Source: Natrarchaeobius halalkaliphilus (GTDB lineage Archaea; Halobacteriota; Halobacteria; Halobacteriales; Natrialbaceae). From it: a stretch of DNA of 64,000 nucleotides. The notes below the pieces were generated by a model that searched no databases, was not told where the DNA came from, and was given only the letters and a program-made list of their open reading frames with translations. The translations under genes were made by a program, and so were the position numbers. The stretch is taken from NCBI RefSeq assembly GCF_003841485.1, contig NZ_REFY01000001.1, positions 1 through 64,000 on the forward strand, given 5' to 3'. Position 1 is the stretch's first letter; each line of letters opens with the position of its first letter. Shown here piece by piece: positions 27,991 to 36,201 of the stretch.

Positions 27991-29346
27991 ATGACACAGC
28001 GACTCATACGGAACGGGACCGTCGTCTCGCTCGACCCAGACATCGGGCAGCTCGAAGAGGCAGACGTTCTCATCGACGACGGGGAGATCGTCGAGATTGG
28101 CCACGGTCTGACGGCGTCGAACGCAAGAGAGATCGACGCGTCCGGGCAGATCGTCCTGCCGGGATTCGTTGACTCGCACATTCATCTCGCACAGACACAG
28201 GTCAGAGGCATCGCCGGTGACTGGTCGCTCATGGGTGAATACTTCGAGCACATGCTCGGCAACATCACCGGACTCTACCAGCCCGAAGACATGTACCTCG
28301 GCGGGCTCTTCGGCGCGCTGGAGAAGCTCCACACCGGGACGACCACGGCTCTGGACTGGTCGTACCCTAACTCGCTCGAACACGCCGAACGGGCCGTCGA
28401 TGCGCTTCAGGATAGTGGACTACGAGCGGTATACACCTACGGGCCACCGGGTGATGACGCGGCGAAATGGTGGTTCGAAAGCGACGTCGGTCTCCCCGAC
28501 CAGCACATCCGCGAGCTCTACGCTGAGAAGATCAGCGACGACGACCTGCTCAGCCTGGCGCTTGGACTTCGAGGGCCGGATTTCTGTACCGACGAGACCG
28601 CCCGAACCGATCTGGAACTGGCGCGAGATCTAGGGGCGCTCTCGACGATCCACATGGGCGCCGCGCTGTGGCCCTCCTCAGTCTACAGCGAGGATTACCA
28701 GGGTTTCGGCTGCATCCAGGACATGCTCGGTCCCGACGTGAACGTCGCCCACGGGAACCACTTCACCCAGGAGGACATCGACTACGCCGTCGAGCAAGGC
28801 GTTTCGTTCTCCTCCAGTCCGGAAGTCGAGATGCAGATGGGGCACGGCATTCCCGTCACCGAAAAGGTGATAAACGCCGGCGGGCGGCCCGCGTGGGGCG
28901 TCGACGTCTGCTCGAATATCAGCGGCGACATGGGCAGTCAGATGCGGATCGGCATGCAGGTCCAGCGAATGTTCGACAACCAGAAGATTCTGGAGGGCAA
29001 CGAGGAGGTCACCGAGGTGAGCGTCTCCTGCCGTGATACGCTGGAGATGGCGACCATCGAGGGCGCTCGAGCCCTCGGTCTCGAAGACGAGATTGGAACC
29101 TTGACGCCGGGCAAACGCGCGGACATCATCACCGTCGAGCAGAACGACTTCCTGACGGCCCCCTCGCACTCACCGATCCAGACGGCGGTGTTCCAGTCGT
29201 ACCCCTCGAACATCAACACGGTGCTGGTCGACGGCGAGGTCGTCAAACGAGACGGCGAACTGACCAGTTCCCTCGTCGAAGAGGAGTTCGACCGCTTCGT
29301 CGAGTCCGGCCGCCAGCTCGTCGACGAAGCGGGGCTGGAGCTGTAA
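27991..29346 (+). CDS. Amidohydrolase (ATZ/TRZ, deaminase-like)
   Basis: The 451-residue metal-dependent hydrolase of the cytosine deaminase/SAH deaminase/chlorohydrolase group has the N-terminal small beta domain IRNGTVVSLDPD and the first metal motif FVDSHIHLAQTQ. Further landmarks are STIHMGAAL, NVAHGNHFTQED and WGVDVCSNISGD (catalytic Asp region). The C-terminal GTLTPGKRADIITVEQ closes the beta sandwich. It would hydrolyse an amidine, imine or halide on a ring; the exact substrate is unknown. The ATG is preferred to a TTG two codons upstream. It is followed after 40 bp by an FAH-family gene. Confidence 0.85.
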   Translation: MTQRLIRNGTVVSLDPDIGQLEEADVLIDDGEIVEIGHGLTASNAREIDASGQIVLPGFVDSHIHLAQTQVRGIAGDWSLMGEYFEHMLGNITGLYQPEDMYLGGLFGALEKLHTGTTTALDWSYPNSLEHAERAVDALQDSGLRAVYTYGPPGDDAAKWWFESDVGLPDQHIRELYAEKISDDDLLSLALGLRGPDFCTDETARTDLELARDLGALSTIHMGAALWPSSVYSEDYQGFGCIQDMLGPDVNVAHGNHFTQEDIDYAVEQGVSFSSSPEVEMQMGHGIPVTEKVINAGGRPAWGVDVCSNISGDMGSQMRIGMQVQRMFDNQKILEGNEEVTEVSVSCRDTLEMATIEGARALGLEDEIGTLTPGKRADIITVEQNDFLTAPSHSPIQTAVFQSYPSNINTVLVDGEVVKRDGELTSSLVEEEFDRFVESGRQLVDEAGLEL

Positions 29347-29386
29347 CCGGAACCGACTATTTCACAGCGTTTCATCACACTCACAG

Positions 29387-30274
29387 ATGCGACTCGGACA
29401 GTACACCACGACGGACGACGCACAGCCCTGGGTTGGCGTAACAACGGCCGACGGCGAGATCGTCAACCTCTCCGAGACCGGTGCCGAGACCGGCATCGCC
29501 ATCCCACGAGCAACCAGCGATCTGCTCGGGCAGTGGAACTGGCAGCGTAAAGTGGAGCTGGTCGTCGAGTACGCCGAGGAGACCGGAATCGGATGCTACG
29601 ACGCTCCCGAGCTCGACCAGTACGCTCCCGTTCACGACCCCGAGAAGGTGGTCTGCGTCGGGCTCAACTACCGCGACCACGCTGAGGAGGGGGGCAACCC
29701 CATCCCGGACGAGCCCGTTCTGTTCTCGAAGTTCCCGACGAGTGTCACAGGTCCCGAGAGCACCATCACCTGGGACCCCGACCTCACTCAGAAGGTCGAC
29801 TACGAGGCCGAACTGGTCGTCGTCATCGGAGAGGAGACCCGCCGGGTCGACGAGGACGAGGCGCTGGACCACGTCGCCGGCTACACGATCGGCAACGACG
29901 TCTCGGCGCGGGACCTCCAGCACGGCGACGGTCAGTGGGTCCGCGGCAAGAGCCTCGATTCGTTTGCCCCTACGGGACCGGAACTGGTGACCGCCGACGC
30001 GGTCGACGCTCCTCACGATCTCGATATCTACGCGGAGGTCAACGGCCAGCGTCTGCAGGACTCCTCGACGTCGAACTTCATCTTCGGCGTCGACGAACTC
30101 GTCTCGTTCTGCAGCCAGGCGTTCACGCTCGAGCCGGGGGATCTCATCTTCACAGGGACGCCACCGGGCGTCGGCGTTTACCGCGAGCCGCCGGTCCTCC
30201 TGGAGGAGCGCGACGAGGTTACGGTCGGGATCGGGGAACTGGGCGAGCTGACCAACGGCTGTGCGTATCTGTAG
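29387..30274 (+). CDS. Fumarylacetoacetate hydrolase (FAH) family protein
   Basis: The 295-residue protein has the FAH fold: VCVGLNYRDHAEEG (residues about 88-101), PVLFSKFPTSVTGP, DYEAELVVVIG with metal-binding acidic residues, GYTIGNDVSARD, and the C-terminal GDLIFTGTPPGVGVYREPP. Members cleave or decarboxylate diketo acids or hydrate 2-oxopent-4-enoates. Its position directly after an amidohydrolase suggests that it acts on the ring-opened product. The exact reaction is not determinable from sequence. Confidence 0.9.
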   Translation: MRLGQYTTTDDAQPWVGVTTADGEIVNLSETGAETGIAIPRATSDLLGQWNWQRKVELVVEYAEETGIGCYDAPELDQYAPVHDPEKVVCVGLNYRDHAEEGGNPIPDEPVLFSKFPTSVTGPESTITWDPDLTQKVDYEAELVVVIGEETRRVDEDEALDHVAGYTIGNDVSARDLQHGDGQWVRGKSLDSFAPTGPELVTADAVDAPHDLDIYAEVNGQRLQDSSTSNFIFGVDELVSFCSQAFTLEPGDLIFTGTPPGVGVYREPPVLLEERDEVTVGIGELGELTNGCAYL

Positions 30275-30414
30275 GAACTGTCGAGGAGTTCACCCGGCGA
30301 TTCCGTTCTTAGACTTTCGACGTCCTTACGAAACCCGGACCCAATGAGAGTGGGGCTCGAGAACGCTCCCGTCAGATTTCGAACCGCACAGACACCGAAG
30401 GAGGATCGGCAGTA

Positions 30415-31416
30415 TCAGGTTCCGAGCCCGAACACTTCACGGGGGTTCTCGTAGACGACCCGACGGATGTCGTCGACGTCGATACCGTAGCGGTAGAGCT
30501 CGAAGATGGCCCGCTTTAGCGCGAAGGGGTCGGTCCGGAGGACGTTCGCGCAGTCGGTGTCGACCATGATGCGGTCGGGGCCGTACTCGTCGATGACGTT
30601 AGCGACGTCAGCGGCGTCGACGCCGACGAGCCAGGAGTGGCCGATGGTGTAGCTTAGATAGCACTCCGTCTCCGCCATCAGATACTCGGTGTTGTTGCCG
30701 TCGGCGTGGGAGGCGACGACCCGCTCGTCGGCCAGGCCGGCGTCACGCGCCGCCTGGACGTCCAGCGTGACCGCTTCCAGCTGCGGATTCTCGACGTCGA
30801 GCACCGGCTCCGCGCCGAGGTCGGCGTTCTTCTCGTAGCCGGGGGCGCCCAGCCCCGGACGGTAGGACCGCTTGGAGTCGGTGGTGGTGTTTGGGGTGTG
30901 CAGGATGACCGGGATGTCGTGTTCGTTTGCCAGTTCCATCTGCGCCTGGGTGATGGCCCGCTGTTCGTCGACGTCCCACGCCTCGACGTGCTGGGATGGC
31001 GTAACGCCAGTCTCGCCGACGGCGACGACATCGTCCAGTTCGCAGTAGGCGTCCATGGCGTCGATCAGTTCGTCGGGGTCTTCGATGCGGACGCCGGTAT
31101 GGATGCCCAGGCCCAGGGCGGCCTCGAAGAAGTGGTTGCGCTCGATGGCCGCGCGTCGATTGACGGCGTCGTCCCACAGGTAGCGGACGTCCTCGGCCTG
31201 GACCGGCTTGTAGGGGGTCCAGTGGTAGCCCGAGGAGACCATCACCATCCCCTCACAGCCCGCCAGCGCGTACCGCTCGCGGTCCTCCCAGGAGAGGGTG
31301 TGCGCGTGGTTGTGGATGTCGATCCAGGGAAGGTTCAGCAACTCCCGCGGCAGGTCGGGTTCGTCCTCGAGGTGCGCTGCGTCGGTCGGTCGTTTCGTCG
31401 GATAGTTGGACGTCAT
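30415..31416 (-). CDS. TatD-family metal-dependent hydrolase
   Basis: The 333-residue TIM-barrel hydrolase has the first metal motif WIDIHNHAHTL (residues about 31-41), VVAVGETGVTPSQ with the catalytic Glu, IPVILHTPNT, VVASHADGNN and RIMVDTDCAN (catalytic Asp). These are the five metal-ligand positions of the TatD/amidohydrolase superfamily, though it diverges from DNase-type TatD. It is convergent with the FAH gene and divergent from the truncated propeller gene. It is likely part of the same catabolic set; substrate unknown. Confidence 0.85.
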   Translation of the reverse strand: MTSNYPTKRPTDAAHLEDEPDLPRELLNLPWIDIHNHAHTLSWEDRERYALAGCEGMVMVSSGYHWTPYKPVQAEDVRYLWDDAVNRRAAIERNHFFEAALGLGIHTGVRIEDPDELIDAMDAYCELDDVVAVGETGVTPSQHVEAWDVDEQRAITQAQMELANEHDIPVILHTPNTTTDSKRSYRPGLGAPGYEKNADLGAEPVLDVENPQLEAVTLDVQAARDAGLADERVVASHADGNNTEYLMAETECYLSYTIGHSWLVGVDAADVANVIDEYGPDRIMVDTDCANVLRTDPFALKRAIFELYRYGIDVDDIRRVVYENPREVFGLGT

Positions 31417-31494
31417 GGTTGTGGGCTGGAAGCTTTTGGATCGGCACGCGACGACACGTGCGGCGCAGTGCCGCCGACCCTGAGTGAACCATGG

Positions 31495-31514
31495 GTTTTA
31501 CAGGTTGGTAAAAC
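31495..31514 (+). promoter_or_regulatory. Operator candidate 2 (TTTAC-N6-GTAAA)
   Basis: GTTTTACAGGTTGGTAAAAC is a 7-6-7 inverted repeat with the same half-sites and spacer length as candidate 1. It likewise abuts a TATA box (CTTTATTATG, 31514-31523) that lies 23-32 bp before the ATG at 31546. It is also about 80 bp upstream of the divergent TatD gene. Confidence 0.65.
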
Positions 31515-31545
31515 TTTATTATGCGTCCGATTCTCATACGGGCGT

Positions 31546-31749
31546 ATGACGCTACTCGTCGGCACGGACGAGGGTCTGTACCGGGCCGAAGGCGTTCCGT
31601 TCGACCGGAGCGAACTCGAGAAGATACTGGACCGTGTGATGGTCACAGCAGTCGAGACGTGGGAGCACACCGGGGGCGTGTTCGCCGCCAACGTCAACCG
31701 CATCGAAGCAATCCGAACAGCGATCGACATCATCCACCACAATCACTAA
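31546..31749 (+). pseudogene. Truncated beta-propeller/BNR-repeat protein (N-terminal remnant)
   Basis: The 67-codon ORF starts MTLLVGTDEGLYRAEGVPF and continues to TWEHTGGVFAAN. This resembles the first blade of haloarchaeal glycosyl-hydrolase-like propeller proteins, which are several times longer. The remaining 18 residues (VNRIEAIRTAIDIIHHNH) do not look like a blade. A strong TATA box and the operator precede it, so it is still transcribed, and its stop lies one base before the DoxX ATG. An intact small protein that merely resembles a blade cannot be excluded. Confidence 0.6.
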
Positions 31750-31750
31750 C

Positions 31751-32155
31751 ATGACTGATAGGGCAGCATCGAACTCGGACTCACCGTCAATGCCCGGCCG
31801 ACTCCTGTATAGCGGTATCCTCGCCATCATGGCCATCGATGGTTTTCGGAACAACGACAAGCGCGTCGAGGTCGCACGCGAGAGCGGCGTTCCAACGCCG
31901 GAAATAATGGTCCCGTTCGTGACGGGGTTGCTCCTCGTGGCCAACCTCGGTATCTTGCTCTGGAAGTATCCCCGTGCCTCCGCCGCCGCGATCGTCGTGT
32001 TCTTCCTGAGCACGACGCCGGTCATCCACGACTTCTGGACGATGGAGGGAAAAGAGCGGCAGGCGAACAAGATCAACTTCCAGAAGAACGTCGCTCTGCT
32101 CGGTTGCGCGCTATTGCTTTTCAACGAAGCCGGCACGGACACCGACCAGCCGTGA
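31751..32155 (+). CDS. DoxX-like membrane protein
   Basis: The 134-residue protein has four membrane helices after a short polar N terminus. Family-like features are LLYSGILAIMAIDGFRNND, VPTPEIMVPFVTGLLLV and STTPVIHDFWTMEG. DoxX proteins are associated with quinone- or thiol-linked redox processes in some organisms, but most are uncharacterised. It begins one base after the remnant propeller ORF and must depend on that promoter, placing it under operator candidate 2. Confidence 0.8.
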   Translation: MTDRAASNSDSPSMPGRLLYSGILAIMAIDGFRNNDKRVEVARESGVPTPEIMVPFVTGLLLVANLGILLWKYPRASAAAIVVFFLSTTPVIHDFWTMEGKERQANKINFQKNVALLGCALLLFNEAGTDTDQP

Positions 32156-32280
32156 CCGACTGGTCGTTCCGCGGTCACAAGAGAGTGTGAAGGTGGTGAT
32201 GATTCCCACGCCTGGCGATCGATTCGGACAACGAACCCAAACGCGATGAGAAACCGACGTTCGAGCGAGAGGGGGGCCTG

Positions 32281-32475
32281 CTACTCCTCTTCGTCCTCGC
32301 GGATCCAGAACTCCATGACGAGGGGAATGAGCGAACCGAGGAGCAACAGCATCAACCCGAATCCCCAGACGAGTTCGTTCTCGGCCATCGTACCGTAACT
32401 GACGACGGGGAGGACGAGGAGGATCAGGACGAACGCGATCCCGTCGATGGTAATCGGTTCGGCGGGAAGGTTCAT
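32281..32475 (-). CDS. Small two-helix membrane protein linked to LctP
   Basis: The 64-residue protein has two hydrophobic segments (IAFVLILLVLPVVSYG and LVWGFGLMLLLLGSLIPLV) and an acidic end (IREDEEE). Its ATG overlaps the lctP stop by four bases (ATGA), implying translational coupling and probably a physical partnership with the permease. No known family is recognised. Confidence 0.75.
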   Translation of the reverse strand: MNLPAEPITIDGIAFVLILLVLPVVSYGTMAENELVWGFGLMLLLLGSLIPLVMEFWIREDEEE

Positions 32476-34166
32476 CCGCCACCTCCCAGGAAGACGAACC
32501 CGCTCACCAGCACGGTGAGTGCCCCGACCATGAGGGTCACGATCACGACCCAGGGGAGAGTGATCCGCAGGATGTCACCCTCTTTCCCCGGAATGCCGAC
32601 GGTTCCCGTACCGAGTACGACGTTCGACGGCGAAATGGCGTTCCCGACCGCACCGCCCGTCATCTGGCTGGCGAGTACCGACCACTGGGGCAGATCCAGC
32701 TCGTCGGCGGTCCCGTCCTGTAGCGGTGAGAACATGATGTTCGACGCGGTGTTGCTGCCGGTGATGAACGCCCCAAGGACGCCGATGCTGCTCGAGGCGA
32801 ACAGGTATGCGGTGGGCGGAAGAACCGCCGCGATACCGAGTGCCAGGACGGCTATCTGGCCGGTTTCGACCATGACGATCGCCATGATGATCAACAGGAT
32901 GATCGATAGCGAGGCCGGGATCGCGTTCTCTTTCACGCCGTCGAAAATCGTGCCTTCCTCCTCGACGTGTGGGGACGTCTCCATGACGCTCCGCCACTCG
33001 TCGTAGTATCCACGGCTCCTGAACAGGGCGTAACCGAAGAGGACGCCCACCAGGATAATCGATCCGGGATGCGTGAGGATCGCGAACGGTTCGTAGGGAT
33101 CCTCGGCGTCCTGCTCGAGGTAGCCGGTTTCGATCGCCGGGAACGAGAATCCGACTTCGAACTGGGCGAGCGACTCTTCGACCGGCGGGAACGCGACCAC
33201 GAGCGCGATCACGAGGAGGACGCCGTACGGGAGAAACGCCTCGACGAGGCCCATGACGGGGTCCGGTTCCTCCTCCTCATGTTCGTCCGCTGTCGGCTCG
33301 CCCCCATCCGTCGCCACGTCTCGAGACATCGACTCCTCCATCGCCGGTCGCTCGAACGGATCGTGTTGTTGATCGTACCGCTTCCACCGCGAGAGGGGGT
33401 ACAAGACGACGAGTGCGGCTGAAGCGGCGAGAAAGCCCGAGAGAAATGGACTGTAGATCGCCACTGCCATCAATCCGACCCACTGTACCGCACCGACGAC
33501 GAGGATCATCGGGAGCCCGTGTCGAACGCCGTTCCACCGCCCGTACAGCCAGGCGATGGCGATCCCGCCGGCGAGGATCGGGACGACGTGAATAATCGCC
33601 GTCTGGAGCGCAGTCTCGACCGGAGCCTCGAACGGTGCGACGGAATCGGCGGCGAACCATCCGACGGCCAGCGTTCCGAAGTTGTTGTTCCACGCGTGTC
33701 CGATCAGCGGGATCGCGACGGCGTAGATCGGCCGAACGCCGAGTGCGAGCAACAGCGGCGCGACGATGGCGATCGGAGCACCGAATCCCACGACCCCCTG
33801 GAGAAACGAGGCGAACAGCCAGCCGAATGCGAGAACGAGGAAGAGATCGTTACTACTGAACCGTTGTATTCTGACCCTGAGGGTGTAGAGGGCACCGGCA
33901 CGCTCCGTTACGAGGTACATCAGGACCGCCGGCCAGACGACGTACAAGACGAAAACGGCGTCCCAGACACCCTTTCCGACCGCGACGGCGTATGCGAACG
34001 GCGGTGCCTGAAAGACTGTAAGAGCGATGGCGGATGCGCCGAACATGCCCATAACAGCGGCCGTGTGAGCCGACCAGCGGTACCGAACCAGCAAAACGAG
34101 CAGGATCAGGATCGGGACGCTGGCGACGACCCAGTGGAAGAGATCGACGGGAAGAGCGTCGACCAC
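32472..34166 (-). CDS. lctP: L-lactate permease family transporter
   Basis: The 564-residue membrane protein has about 13 helices. LctP features include FLQGVVGFGAPIAIVAPLL, IPLIGHAWNNNFGTLAVGW, GVLGAFITGSNTASNIMFS and GGAVGNAISPSNVVLGTGT. An acidic cytoplasmic loop (about residues 275-305) is inserted mid-protein. The family imports L-lactate, D-lactate or glycolate with protons. The start is GTG. It follows ggt by 41 bp on the same strand and overlaps the small membrane protein, forming a three-gene operon. The pairing with a glutamyltransferase rather than lactate dehydrogenase makes the true substrate uncertain. Confidence 0.9.
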   Translation of the reverse strand: MVDALPVDLFHWVVASVPILILLVLLVRYRWSAHTAAVMGMFGASAIALTVFQAPPFAYAVAVGKGVWDAVFVLYVVWPAVLMYLVTERAGALYTLRVRIQRFSSNDLFLVLAFGWLFASFLQGVVGFGAPIAIVAPLLLALGVRPIYAVAIPLIGHAWNNNFGTLAVGWFAADSVAPFEAPVETALQTAIIHVVPILAGGIAIAWLYGRWNGVRHGLPMILVVGAVQWVGLMAVAIYSPFLSGFLAASAALVVLYPLSRWKRYDQQHDPFERPAMEESMSRDVATDGGEPTADEHEEEEPDPVMGLVEAFLPYGVLLVIALVVAFPPVEESLAQFEVGFSFPAIETGYLEQDAEDPYEPFAILTHPGSIILVGVLFGYALFRSRGYYDEWRSVMETSPHVEEEGTIFDGVKENAIPASLSIILLIIMAIVMVETGQIAVLALGIAAVLPPTAYLFASSSIGVLGAFITGSNTASNIMFSPLQDGTADELDLPQWSVLASQMTGGAVGNAISPSNVVLGTGTVGIPGKEGDILRITLPWVVIVTLMVGALTVLVSGFVFLGGGG

Positions 34167-34207
34167 GTCTACGTCACCTCGGAGAGTGAGTTCGTGACCA
34201 TTGTGGA

Positions 34208-35869
34208 TTAGTATCCGAGTGCCGAGCCGTCGCCTCGCGGATCAGCACCGCCCTCGAGCCACCCTCGCTCGCGATCGATGCGGATCGCCTGGGCGTGGCC
34301 CATGTTGTCGTCCCAGTCCGTGAGGACCCTCGTCGGTTGTCCGCGCAGACGCAGCCCGCGAACGACCTCGTCGGAGATACGCCCCTCGAGTGAGAGGTCG
34401 CGACTTTCGGTCCCCCACGTACGGCCCATGAGCCACCTCGGGGCCTCGATGGCCTGCTGGACGTCGTATCCGAAATCGACGAGGCGCGTCACCATCGCCG
34501 CGTGCGTCTGCGGTTGGCCTTCGCCGCCCATCGTCCCATAGAGCAGGTACGGGTCGTCGTCCCGGGTCAGCATCGCGGGAATGAGGGTGTGAAACGTCCG
34601 CTTTTCGGGCTCGAGGCGGTTCGGGTGGCTCTCGTCCAGCGAGAAGAACGAGCCCCTGTTTTGCATGATGATACCCGTATCGCCGCCGACGACGCCGCTC
34701 CCGAAGTCGTGATAGATCGACTGGATCACCGAGACGGCGAGCCCGTCCTCGTCGACGGCACAGAAATAGACCGTATCGCCGCCCGGATCGCTCGCGCGGT
34801 CGGCGTCCCCGTCGAACGTGATTCCGGGATCGACCGCCCCCATCTCGAGAGCGCTGTCGGCCTCGATTAGGTCCCGTCGGTCGTCCGCGTACCCCTTCGA
34901 GGTCAACTCGTCGACGGGGACGTCGACGAAGTCCGGATCGGTCAGCCACTCGTCGCGGTCGGCGAAGGCCACCTTGACGGCCTCCGCGAGGTGGTGATAG
35001 TACTCGACCGTCCCGTCACCCCAGCTTTCGACGTCGTAGTCTTCGAGGAGGTTGAGAACCTGGAGAGCCGCGAACCCCTGCGTGTTCGGCGGGAACTCGT
35101 AGGCGGTGTATCCGCGGTACGTGGTCGTAATGGGCTCTACCCACTCCGCTTCGAACTCCGCGAAGTCGTCGGCGAGGAGCGGAGAGCCACGGTCGTTCAG
35201 GTCCGCACAGATTCGCTCGGCGATCTCCCCGTCGTAGAACCCGTCTCTCGCCCCCCGTTCGGAGATGGTCTCGAGCGAATCAGCGAGATCGGGTTGTTCG
35301 ATTCGATCGCCGACCCCCGGGACGGAGCCGTCGGGGAGAAAAATGTCGCCGGACGAGGGATACTCCTCGAAGACCGGAACGTCCTCGACGATCCAGTCCG
35401 CCACCGAACGGCTGACTGGCATCCCCTCCTCGGCGTACTCGATCGCCGGTTCGAAGAGCCGTGACCAGGCAAGCGAGCCGAAAGAGTCGTGAGCCTCGCG
35501 CCACCCGTCGACCGCGCCCGGAACGGTCAGCGCGCTCTCCAGACCGCGTTCCGGGATCGTGTCCCGCCCCCGGTCACGGTAAAACGCTCGAGTGGCTTCG
35601 CGTCCGGTCGGCCCGCTCGCGTTCAGCGCGCGGACCTCGTCGTCGTCGGGAGCGTGGATCAGCCAGAAGCCATCACCGCCGAGTCCCGCCATGTGTGGGT
35701 AGACGACACAGAGCACGGCGTTCGCCGCGATCGCCGCATCGACCGCGCTTCCGCCCTCCTCGAGCGTCGTGATGCCAGCCTGACTCGCCAGGTGATGAGA
35801 CGTCGCGATCATTCCGTTCTCCGCCCGCGTCGGCGGTCGGCCGGTACGCGGCCCGCTGTATTCGGACAT
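34208..35869 (-). CDS. ggt: Gamma-glutamyltransferase
   Basis: The 553-residue enzyme matures by autocleavage before the nucleophilic Thr, here Thr366 in GGDTVYFCAVDEDG. Upstream are GLGGDGFWLIH, ALTVPGAVDGWREAH and FPPNTQGFAALQVLN; the small-subunit part has GSGVVGGDTGIIMQNRG and YGTMGGEGQPQTH (oxyanion and substrate loop). It transfers or hydrolyses gamma-glutamyl groups of thiols or peptides. No signal peptide is visible, whereas many bacterial homologues are exported. The ATG giving MSEYSG is supported by GTTTATTAA 23-31 bp upstream; an earlier ATG would lie within the promoter. It is first gene of the ggt-lctP operon. Confidence 0.92.
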   Translation of the reverse strand: MSEYSGPRTGRPPTRAENGMIATSHHLASQAGITTLEEGGSAVDAAIAANAVLCVVYPHMAGLGGDGFWLIHAPDDDEVRALNASGPTGREATRAFYRDRGRDTIPERGLESALTVPGAVDGWREAHDSFGSLAWSRLFEPAIEYAEEGMPVSRSVADWIVEDVPVFEEYPSSGDIFLPDGSVPGVGDRIEQPDLADSLETISERGARDGFYDGEIAERICADLNDRGSPLLADDFAEFEAEWVEPITTTYRGYTAYEFPPNTQGFAALQVLNLLEDYDVESWGDGTVEYYHHLAEAVKVAFADRDEWLTDPDFVDVPVDELTSKGYADDRRDLIEADSALEMGAVDPGITFDGDADRASDPGGDTVYFCAVDEDGLAVSVIQSIYHDFGSGVVGGDTGIIMQNRGSFFSLDESHPNRLEPEKRTFHTLIPAMLTRDDDPYLLYGTMGGEGQPQTHAAMVTRLVDFGYDVQQAIEAPRWLMGRTWGTESRDLSLEGRISDEVVRGLRLRGQPTRVLTDWDDNMGHAQAIRIDRERGWLEGGADPRGDGSALGY

Positions 35870-35891
35870 GTCGCTAGCGCCAGTACACGGG

Positions 35892-35900
35892 TTAATAAAC
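35892..35900 (-). promoter_or_regulatory. TATA box of the ggt-lctP operon
   Basis: The minus strand reads GTTTATTAA, centred about 27 bp from the chosen ggt ATG. This is one of the clearest promoters in the window. Confidence 0.65.
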
Positions 35901-36201
35901 AATATACATCGAATAATAGAAACTCTCTACACGATAGGGGTTCGTACGAGGTCGGTACGACGGCGATTATTCACTTCGTGCCTGCCACTCCCATCACTGT
36001 CCATCTCAGAAGCGGCGTACGGGTGAAAGTCCGTAACTGTCCGTCCAGAGCGCGGTATACGTACTGGTGTCGGTGACTATCGTAGTCTCTGAACATCACT
36101 ACACGTCTCGTCGCGCGACTGCTGTGCGGTCAGTGTGTCGAGAGTTGCAGTTGCGTCAGAACTGGTTTGAACGATGCTCGAGGGGGGAGGGCGACGCGTC
36201 G
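35901..36201. other. Intergenic region, nothing recognised
   Basis: About 300 bp lie between the ggt promoter and the end of the Nudix-IF2B gene. I see no ORF with halophile composition, no tRNA and no repeat. A weak stem (TACGG/CCGTA near 36017-36034) is probably chance. Confidence 0.5.

Noticed and set aside
30706-31545. Plus-strand frame leading into the propeller remnant
   Set aside because: It is antisense to the TatD-family gene and precedes the TATA box and operator; the real start is the ATG at 31546.
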